From: Bacteroidetes bacterium CG2_30_32_10
GTDB lineage: Bacteria > Bacteroidota > Bacteroidia > Bacteroidales > CG2-30-32-10
Length of the DNA: 9,372 nucleotides
Direction: 5' to 3'
NCBI GenBank assembly: GCA_001872995.1
Contig: MNXO01000022.1
Span: forward strand, 1-9,372
In this document: positions 1-5,560 of the stretch, in pieces
Layout: each line of letters opens with the position of its first letter
How positions within the stretch are numbered: position 1 is the stretch's first letter
Position numbers and translations under genes: made by a program
The notes under the pieces: model-generated
What the model was told of the DNA's origin: nothing
Seen by the model: the letters and a program-made list of their open reading frames with translations, nothing else
Database searches by the model: none

Positions 1-36
1 ATGATTTAAACGCTTACTCGGTATAATGCCGATGCT

Positions 37-85
37 GTTCATTATATTCTCAAAAACGAAGTGCATTGAAAATATATCAATGAAC
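37..85 (-). terminator. Possible hairpins downstream of the 230-residue gene
   Basis: Just past the stop codon of the minus-strand gene ending at 97 there are two alternative inverted repeats. CATTGA (64-69) pairs with TCAATG (77-82) around a 7-nt loop. GTTCATT (37-43) pairs with AATGAAC (79-85). On the minus strand the shorter stem is followed, a few bases on, by a run of five T (53-57). This resembles a weak intrinsic terminator, but the stem is short and AT-rich. It is a suggestion from position and pairing only. Confidence 0.3.
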
Positions 86-96
86 GCAAATCGGTA

Positions 97-789
97 TTAC
101 ACCACAGGAGCTGCTTCTTCGGGAGCTCCTCCTTTTTTGCCACCACCAAAATCATATATTTCACGGGCATTAAAATAGGTACTATAAAAATTAGAATGAC
201 TCTTTTTAAACTTTAGCACCAATTTGTCTATACGATTTTTCAGCAATTCGCTGTTTTTGCTCAGCAATTCGGCTACTTCTTCGGTAGCTGTTTGGGTTTC
301 TTCCTTACTAAATCCTTTTTTGCCAACAATTTCGGCAAACTCTTTTATTTTTAGTTCCAAACTTTTGAGCAATGCCGTGTCGGTGCCATAGTCGCCAAGT
401 TGGCTAACAACATCAGTGGCTTCTTTGAGTATAATAGTAGCCCTGCTTTTAACCACTGCATCGCGGGCATATATGAGTTCTGTATAGGAGAAATCAACTT
501 TTTTTCCCAGCACATCATTGTTGTTTTCGTGTGCGAAGGCAGCCACACTTCCTGCTACTTCTAAAGCAGATTCTGCCATTTCTTTTTTCACATTGTCTCT
601 TTTTTCGGTATAACCAGTGGTTGGTGTTTTTTGTTTTACACGTACCTCCATTATTTTAGCGTTGTTTGCCTTCAATTCTACAATAGCTTTTGCTAATGCA
701 GGCAAAGTATTGCATACTGTTTCATTTTCGTTGCATACCTCTTCTGCATTTAGTTGCATGCTGTGCTGGTTTTCTTGTTTTTTGTTCAT
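97..789 (-). CDS. Hypothetical protein, mostly helical, 230 residues
   Basis: I do not recognise a characterised family and assign no function. The protein has no signal peptide and no membrane segment, so it is probably cytoplasmic. The first 30 residues are polar and Asn/Glu-rich. Residues about 31-200 look like amphipathic helices rich in Lys, Glu, Ala and Leu (for example 63-90, 102-130, 137-157 and 161-195), suggesting a helical bundle. The segment FYSTYFNAREIYDFGG (201-216) ends the predicted fold. It is followed by a low-complexity Gly-Lys-Gly-Ala-Pro-Glu-Glu-Ala tail (214-230). The ATG at 789 has no Shine-Dalgarno but an A-rich leader, usual in Bacteroidota; Met11 is an alternative start. 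The start lies 4 nt downstream of the stop of a questionable repeat-containing frame (794-1234), so the two could be co-translated. The reading frame is long and of sensible composition, so the gene call is fairly safe. Confidence 0.82.
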   Translation of the reverse strand: MNKKQENQHSMQLNAEEVCNENETVCNTLPALAKAIVELKANNAKIMEVRVKQKTPTTGYTEKRDNVKKEMAESALEVAGSVAAFAHENNNDVLGKKVDFSYTELIYARDAVVKSRATIILKEATDVVSQLGDYGTDTALLKSLELKIKEFAEIVGKKGFSKEETQTATEEVAELLSKNSELLKNRIDKLVLKFKKSHSNFYSTYFNAREIYDFGGGKKGGAPEEAAPVV

Positions 790-793
790 GTTT

Positions 794-1234
794 TCATTTT
801 TTTAGTTTATTATTACTTGAATTGCTTTTCTTTTGATATGTTTTGTATATAAGTTGACTTCTATTGTAAGTTTCTCTCCTTGTAGAAGAAGTAAATAGAC
901 TTACAGGTCGGACAATCCGACTTAAATTGAAAGTTAGTTGACTTAAATTGAAAGTTGATTGACTTGAATTGCTCGTCATTCGATTTGAATTGCTCGCCAC
1001 TTGACTTGAATTGTTCTCCACTTGACTTAAATTGATTTCCAATCGATTTATATTGCCCTCCACTTGAGTTGAATTGCTCGCCACTTGACTTAAATTGATT
1101 TCCAATCGATTTATATTGCTCGCCACTTGATTTGGATTGCCCTCCACTTGACTTAAATACAATATTTGCTGATTTTTCTTTGCCGAAAACAGTGTAGTAG
1201 CAATAGAAGAAGGCTTTGTGTGGGTTGTTTGCAA
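794..1234 (-). CDS. Questionable ORF built on a 7-residue repeat (146 residues)
   Basis: This frame is open mainly because the 21-bp DNA repeat inside it is a multiple of three. It reads as a heptad-like Ser/Asn/Gln repeat of the type SQVASNS, NRLEINL, SQVENNS, SQLTFNL. Asn is nearly constant at the sixth position and Val, Leu or Met is usual at the third. There is no signal peptide and no known domain. Its TGA is 4 nt before the ATG of the 230-residue gene, which is the best argument that it is translated. Against it, a second minus-strand frame (861-1346, 161 residues) is equally open through the same repeat, giving KSSGEQF units. The (CT)12 tract at 1251-1274 lies just upstream of this start and inside the alternative frame. 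The region may be a non-coding repeat array. I list only this frame because of its junction with the next gene. Confidence 0.22.
   Translation of the reverse strand: MQTTHTKPSSIATTLFSAKKNQQILYLSQVEGNPNQVASNINRLEINLSQVASNSTQVEGNINRLEINLSQVENNSSQVASNSNRMTSNSSQSTFNLSQLTFNLSRIVRPVSLFTSSTRRETYNRSQLIYKTYQKKSNSSNNKLKK
898..1170. repeat. 21-bp tandem repeat array, about 12 copies
   Basis: Units begin with GACTT or GATTT at 898, 919, 940, 961, 982, 1003, 1024, 1045, 1066, 1087, 1108, 1129 and 1150, exactly 21 bp apart. The typical unit is GACTTGAATTGCTCGCCACT plus T. The first (898) and last (1150) units are degenerate. Within the array there is a 63-bp higher-order repeat: 1024-1086 and 1087-1149 match unit by unit with only a few differences, pointing to a recent duplication of three units. 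The repeat has no spacers, so it is not CRISPR. The 21-bp period keeps minus-strand frames open. The plus strand has TGA or TAA stops in many units. Confidence 0.95.
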
Positions 1235-1250
1235 GAATATTAAGCGATAA

Positions 1251-1274
1251 CTCTCTCTCTCTCTCTCTCTCTCT
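1251..1274. repeat. (CT)12 dinucleotide tract
   Basis: There are twelve uninterrupted CT units (GA on the minus strand), a rare simple repeat for a bacterial chromosome. The length is not a multiple of three, so gain or loss of a unit would change reading frame. It lies inside the alternative minus-strand frame 861-1346, where it reads as alternating Arg-Glu, and 17 nt upstream of the ATG at 1234. A 7-bp hairpin, TTACAGA (1288-1294) with TCTGTAA (1302-1308), sits 14 nt away. Confidence 0.95.
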
Positions 1275-1346
1275 ACGAGGGTAGTCGTTACAGAGGGATA
1301 TTCTGTAATAAGGTAAATTGTTAATATATAAATTGCATACTTTCAT

Positions 1347-1847
1347 TGATTGAAAGCTAATTAAAAAGCAAATATATAAATTTATTTAATAAACAAGAGA
1401 AAATAAAAATAATTTCAAATAATATTTATTTCTACCAATTAGCTTTCAATTTCTATAAATATTTAGTTGTTTTTAGCAAAAAATCTTTTTTTTAATTAAC
1501 CATATTTCAATTGTTACTCAATAGTTTTATTAAATGGCACTTTATCCATTAATTGATTAATCAATGTTTATTAAACTAAAATAATGGAATTACTCCTCTA
1601 ATTCAACTTTAGCTTTAAATACAAAAATTCATATTGTATAAGATTAGTTAATTTTATAAAGCTATAAATTCTCATTATTTTGCAAAATTTAATAATTTTT
1701 TAAATAGAGGTGATTATGGTGGCGTTCAAAAAAGATACTTTTTGCCTATCATAAATTAGCAAATAATCTATTCTCTTTGTATATGAATGCTTCATTTCCT
1801 CAGATTGAAAATAAGCAATCTTTATTTGTCACGTAAAAGCGAAATGA
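1347..1847. other. AT-rich spacer without a recognisable gene
   Basis: This is about 500 bp of very AT-rich DNA between the repeat array and the end of the CapA-family gene. No frame is long enough to support, and I see no tRNA-like fold. Apart from the inverted repeat at 1349-1450, the only structure I see is a small stem, CAAAAA (1727-1732) with TTTTTG (1739-1744). It lies about 100 nt past the CapA stop codon and could end that transcript, but this is weak. Confidence 0.6.
1349..1450. repeat. Perfect 14-bp inverted repeat enclosing 74 bp
   Basis: ATTGAAAGCTAATT at 1349-1362 is the exact reverse complement of AATTAGCTTTCAAT at 1437-1450. The 74 bp between the arms is almost entirely A and T and carries no coding frame. 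A 14-bp perfect match that includes the AAAGCT core is unlikely by chance even in AT-rich sequence. The layout fits a small non-autonomous transposable remnant with terminal inverted repeats, or paired binding sites. I find no convincing target-site duplication at the ends. Confidence 0.75.
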
Positions 1848-3182
1848 TTATTCCTTTTCTATAAGCATCAGTTTATGCTGCCTTTTTGGATGTGTATTTC
1901 TTTTATTAAGCAGATATGATATATTATTAATATCCCAATCAATGGAGTTTTCCTCATTACGAAAGACATTAAGTTCAAATAATATTCCTGTTTGGCATAA
2001 TTTCGTAAACATTTCTGTTGTAAAGTTGCCAAGTGAATACAAAACAAGTGCCTTTCGGGGCTTATTGCTTTCATCTTTTAATTTTATAGGCAGATAATTA
2101 TCTTTAAAACTTATATCATTCTTAAACTTCAACTCATATCCATTTAAAAAATAAACTTCAAATGGTTGTATTATGTGCGGATGATGTCCCAAGATTATAT
2201 CTGCACCACTTTCTACAATTTCTCTTGCAATTATTATTTGCTGAGGGTCAGGGTATGTCTCATATTCAGCTCCCCAGTGGATTGAAATTATTTTAAAATC
2301 AACCCCTTCACTTTTCATTTCTTTTAACACATTTTTAATCTCCGTTAAATCTGCTTGTTCTTTGCCAAAGGGAGCTATTCCTTTAATTACATTTAGTTTG
2401 TAATTGCTTTTATCTAATTTTTTAGCATTATTAACCCCCCAGCAAGCCGCATAAAAGCCAAATTTAATACCATTTTCAGTAAAAGTAACATAAGACTTAT
2501 CATTTACATTCTTAGATATTCCTGAGTATAAAATATTTTGTTTGTTTAAATAGTCAATGGTAGCTGCAATTCCATCATCACCTGCATCAAACACATGATT
2601 GTTGGCAAGCGATAATGCTTTAAATAACGAAGATTTAGCAAGATTAGAAAAAGAACTAAGTAGCGCAGTATCGGAATTATAGTTGAAATAATCAGGGAAA
2701 AAAGATTTTACTTTTTTGTTTTTATCAATGGGAGTCTCCAAATTGCCAAACCAAAAGTCAGCTTTTCGCATTTGTTCAGGCACTTTGGTGTCAAGAAAAG
2801 AGCTCCAATTGTTGCGTATCCACATTAAATCGCCCACCAAACCAATTTTCACAGAAATATCGGTTGTTTTTGAAACCTTATGTTTTATAACCCAATCAAA
2901 AATAAGACTTTGATTCTCAAAATATTTCATTTCAGCAGAATTTGTAAAATCCTTCTTGTTTTTATACTTGCGTAAATACTTAATTGAATGAAGAATTATT
3001 TGTGTAGCATTACTACCTTCTGCTCTATAAAAGGTGTATCGAGGCGATTTATCGTCATTTACATAAGAATAAGGGAAAACACAAGAATCTTTTGGCAAAG
3101 AAGTATTTATAACCACTTGGTTATTTCCATCCTTACACCATCCCAATAGGATAAATAATAATAAAAGAATTGTTTTCTTCAC
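1848..3182 (-). CDS. CapA-family (PGA_cap) metallophosphatase-like exported protein
   Basis: This 444-residue protein belongs to the CapA/PgsA family of calcineurin-like metallophosphatase folds, first known from poly-gamma-glutamate capsule synthesis. The usual motifs appear in order: VGLVGDLMW (115-121), ADFWFGNLETPID (141-153), SLANNHVFDAGDDG (191-204), ISIHWGAEYE (299-308), GADIILGHHPHIIQPFE (326-342) and ALVLYSLGNF (378-387). Asp118, Asn147, Glu149, Asn194, His196, His302, His334 and His336 are the likely metal or active-site residues. Residues 1-15 form a signal peptide (KKTILLLLFILLG). Cys16 follows, but Trp at -1 makes a lipoprotein lipobox doubtful. Residues 20-110 form an extra N-terminal region that I do not recognise. 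No capB, capC or other polyglutamate gene is nearby, so a capsule role should not be assumed. Many solitary members have unknown substrates. The ATG at 3182 directly precedes the signal peptide. Confidence 0.92.
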   Translation of the reverse strand: MKKTILLLLFILLGWCKDGNNQVVINTSLPKDSCVFPYSYVNDDKSPRYTFYRAEGSNATQIILHSIKYLRKYKNKKDFTNSAEMKYFENQSLIFDWVIKHKVSKTTDISVKIGLVGDLMWIRNNWSSFLDTKVPEQMRKADFWFGNLETPIDKNKKVKSFFPDYFNYNSDTALLSSFSNLAKSSLFKALSLANNHVFDAGDDGIAATIDYLNKQNILYSGISKNVNDKSYVTFTENGIKFGFYAACWGVNNAKKLDKSNYKLNVIKGIAPFGKEQADLTEIKNVLKEMKSEGVDFKIISIHWGAEYETYPDPQQIIIAREIVESGADIILGHHPHIIQPFEVYFLNGYELKFKNDISFKDNYLPIKLKDESNKPRKALVLYSLGNFTTEMFTKLCQTGILFELNVFRNEENSIDWDINNISYLLNKRNTHPKRQHKLMLIEKE

Positions 3183-3191
3183 AAAAAAATG

Positions 3192-3225
3192 AAATGTTAT
3201 TTTTTACCAAATATAAATAACATTT
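3192..3225 (-). promoter_or_regulatory. Inverted repeat over the probable promoter of the CapA-family gene
   Basis: On the minus strand the box TATATTTG (complement of 3207-3214) fits the Bacteroidota -7 consensus TAnnTTTG and lies about 25 bp before the ATG. It falls in the loop of a perfect 11-bp inverted repeat: AAATGTTATTT at 3192-3202 and AAATAACATTT at 3215-3225. Symmetry around the -7 box suggests an operator or a 5' leader hairpin. A -33 TTTG at standard spacing is not clear. Confidence 0.45.
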
Positions 3226-3375
3226 TTGCAATATTATACCAAATCTTTTTTCTAAAAGATACAATCGAATTAGAAAAAATAGATTGATAAATGCCGATTT
3301 GCTTTGTGTTTATTTTTAAAAAAAAATATTACAGAAAGCTAAACTGTATTACAATGTAGCCATTAAATTTTCAAA

Positions 3376-3436
3376 TACTCTAAGTACTTTAGGCACTCCA
3401 AATTTTAGGCACTTTTTTGTTTATTAGGCACTTTTT
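3376..3436 (-). repeat. GTGCCTAAA repeat cluster after the typA stop codon
   Basis: There are three copies of TTAGGCACT (3389-3397, 3405-3413 and 3424-3432), reading AGTGCCTAA in the direction of typA, starting 4 bp after its stop codon. The distal end (3376-3397) is 22 nt identical, in gene orientation, to 8178-8199 after clpB. It includes the hairpin-forming AGTACTTAGAGTA, although here the hairpin has a mismatch. It may act as a 3' end or terminator element, or may be an interspersed repeat that inserts at gene ends. Confidence 0.8.
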
Positions 3437-5245
3437 TTATAAATCGTCTTTACGTTTACGTTTACGTTCGTTTTCATCTAAAATTATTTTACGTAAACGA
3501 ATAGATTTGGGGGTTACTTCAATGTATTCATCTTCTCTAATATATTCCATTGCCTCTTCAAGAGAGAATTTGATGGCAGGCGTGATGTTTGTTTTCTCAT
3601 CAGTACCAGAAGCACGCATATTGGTAAGTTTTTTAGTCTTGGTTACGTTAATAACTAAGTCAGCCATACGAATGTGTTCACCAATCACTTGCCCTGCATA
3701 TATTTTGTCGAAAGTTTCAACAAAGAATTTACCTCTATCTTGCAATTTATTGATAGAATAGGCGATTGCAGTACCAGTTTCCATAGCAATTAAGGCTCCG
3801 TTGGTGCGGCTTTGCATATCCCCTTTCCAAGGTTCATACGCTTTAAAACGATGAGCAATAATAGCTTCTCCTTCTGTTGCGGTGAGAATTGGGTTCGTCA
3901 ATCCTATTAATCCTCTGGCAGGAATGCTAAATTCTAAGACAATTCTGTCGTGTCGGGTTTCAATATTAAGAATATCGCCTTTTCTTCTGCTAACAATTTC
4001 GATTACTTTTCCAGAAAATGCTTCCAGAACGTGAATAGTGAGTATTTCTACAGGTTCATATTTTTGTCCATCAATTTCTTTGACAATAACTTGAGGTTGT
4101 CCCAATTGAAATTCGTAACCTTCGCGACGCATAGTTTCTACTAGTATGGAAAGGTGCAATATTCCTCTTCCAAACACAAGTAACTTGTCAGGAGAATCCG
4201 TTTCTTCAACTCTTAAAGCAAGGTTTTTTTCAATTTCTTTATATAATCGTTCGCGAATATGCCTTGAAGTTACATAAATACCTTCTGTTCCATAAAATGG
4301 AGAATTATTAATAGTAAACACCATGCTCATTGTTGGTTCATCAACACTAATTGGCGTCATCCCTTCTGGATTTTCAATATCGGCAATAGTATCTCCAATA
4401 TCAAAATTTTCAGGACCCAACACTGCACATATTTCTCCTGATTCTATTTCTGTTTTTATTTTTTCTTTTCCTAATCCTTCAAATAAGAATAATTCTTTAA
4501 TCACTGATTTTGTAACACTACCATCAGCTTTAACAACAGCTATTTGCATTCCAGCTTTTATTTTACCACGCGATATTCTGCCAACAGCTATTCTACCAAC
4601 ATAAGAAGAATAATCTAAGGAACTAATCTGCATTTGTAGGTTTCCTTGTTTTTTAATAGGAGGTTTTACATAATCAATAATGGTATCGAGCAAATAGGTA
4701 ATGTCAGTTGTTTCTTTTCTCCAATCCTCCGACATCCATCCAAGTTTAGACGAACCATATACAGTAGGAAAACTTAATTGTTCTTCGGTTGCATCCAAAC
4801 TATGCATAAGGTTAAATACTTCCTCTTGAACCACATCTGGCGAACAGTTTGGCTTATCTACTTTATTAATTACAACAATTGGTTTCAATCCCATTTGAAG
4901 CGCCTTTTGCAAAACGAATCTTGTTTGTGGCATTGGTCCTTCAAAAGCATCTACAAGCAACAATACTCCATCTGCCATATTTAAAACTCTTTCCACTTCA
5001 CCACCAAAATCAGCATGACCAGGAGTGTCTATGATATTAATTTTAGTTCCTTTATATCTAACAGATACATTTTTAGCTAAAATGGTTATTCCTCTTTCTC
5101 TTTCCAAATCGTTTGAATCAAGTATCAGCTCTCTAACTTCCTGATTATCTCTAAACAATTTTACCTGATACAAAATACGGTCAACTAAGGTTGTTTTTCC
5201 GTGATCTACGTGAGCTATGATGGCAATGTTTCTAATATCGAGCAT
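3437..5245 (-). CDS. typA: Translational GTPase TypA/BipA
   Basis: A 602-residue EF-G-like GTPase that binds the 70S ribosome and helps large-subunit assembly and translation under stress such as cold. All G motifs are present: AHVDHGKT (11-18, P-loop), RGITI (51-55, switch I), DTPGH (73-77), NKVD (127-130) and SSK (165-167). An EF-Tu-like beta-barrel follows at about 200-300. The EF-G domain III and V-like parts span about 300-475, and the BipA-specific C-terminal domain about 480-590, including GLIGL, and RTNGALIAME. The Lys/Arg-rich tail KRKRKDD is typical. Domain IV of EF-G is absent, as expected for this family. Length and motif order are standard and the gene looks intact. The start (MLDIRNIAIIAHVDHGK) matches homologues. 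It is divergent from clpB, and the CapA-family gene follows after 254 bp on the same strand with its own promoter, so it is probably a single-gene unit. Confidence 0.98.
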   Translation of the reverse strand: MLDIRNIAIIAHVDHGKTTLVDRILYQVKLFRDNQEVRELILDSNDLERERGITILAKNVSVRYKGTKINIIDTPGHADFGGEVERVLNMADGVLLLVDAFEGPMPQTRFVLQKALQMGLKPIVVINKVDKPNCSPDVVQEEVFNLMHSLDATEEQLSFPTVYGSSKLGWMSEDWRKETTDITYLLDTIIDYVKPPIKKQGNLQMQISSLDYSSYVGRIAVGRISRGKIKAGMQIAVVKADGSVTKSVIKELFLFEGLGKEKIKTEIESGEICAVLGPENFDIGDTIADIENPEGMTPISVDEPTMSMVFTINNSPFYGTEGIYVTSRHIRERLYKEIEKNLALRVEETDSPDKLLVFGRGILHLSILVETMRREGYEFQLGQPQVIVKEIDGQKYEPVEILTIHVLEAFSGKVIEIVSRRKGDILNIETRHDRIVLEFSIPARGLIGLTNPILTATEGEAIIAHRFKAYEPWKGDMQSRTNGALIAMETGTAIAYSINKLQDRGKFFVETFDKIYAGQVIGEHIRMADLVINVTKTKKLTNMRASGTDEKTNITPAIKFSLEEAMEYIREDEYIEVTPKSIRLRKIILDENERKRKRKDDL

Positions 5246-5560
5246 TCTAATAAGTTTAATCTATTACTTTTTTAATAATTTGCAAAGGTAGTCTTTTATT
5301 TTGATGAAAATATTATTTAAAATAGCTAAGTTCAAATATTAACTATATTCAAATACTTGCGAAGAGACTCACCTTCTTATCCCTTAATTTATTAACCACA
5401 TGGACGCATCGCATAATATATCATCAAAATTAAGACAATTTGACCTTCTAATCCGTCAATATGTCATTTTTTTATTTCTATTTAAAAAATATATGCAATA
5501 AAACTCCGATATTGCCCTTTGGTTTATACTTTGATAAAACCTTTTTTAAAATAACAAACC
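5246..5560. promoter_or_regulatory. Divergent spacer between typA and clpB
   Basis: This 315-bp gene-free region must carry the starts of both genes. On the clpB side a near-consensus TATACTTTG lies about 35 bp before the ATG, with one extra base relative to TAnnTTTG, so it is only a candidate. Further up, TTGAC (5440-5444) and GTCAA (5455-5459) form a 5-bp inverted repeat with a 10-nt gap, a possible but weak operator. I see no CIRCE element (TTAGCACTC-N9-GAGTGCTAA), so HrcA control of clpB is not supported. Confidence 0.55.
5283..5290 (-). promoter_or_regulatory. -7 box of the typA promoter
   Basis: The complement reads TACCTTTG, an exact TAnnTTTG match followed by CA, as often seen in Bacteroidota housekeeping promoters. 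It lies about 38 bp upstream of the typA ATG. No clear -33 TTTG is visible at the usual distance, but that element is often degenerate. Confidence 0.65.

Noticed and set aside
16..34. Terminator-like palindrome CGGTATAATGCCG
   Set aside because: The arms leave only a 1-nt loop and include a G-T pair, so a stable hairpin is unlikely.
898..1170. CRISPR array
   Set aside because: Units are directly adjacent with no unique spacers, and no cas genes are present.
861..1346. 161-residue minus-strand frame with KSSGEQF repeats
   Set aside because: It overlaps the other repeat frame almost completely and is open only because the repeat period is a multiple of three. Its N-terminus crosses the (CT)12 tract, giving an implausible Arg-Glu run. 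It is kept as an alternative in the 794-1234 entry.
1347..1847. tRNA or structured RNA gene in the AT-rich spacer
   Set aside because: No cloverleaf, no CCA end and no GC-containing stems were seen. The sequence is nearly all A and T.
5246..5560. CIRCE/HrcA operator for clpB
   Set aside because: No TTAGCACTC-N9-GAGTGCTAA match, even a relaxed one, was found in the spacer.
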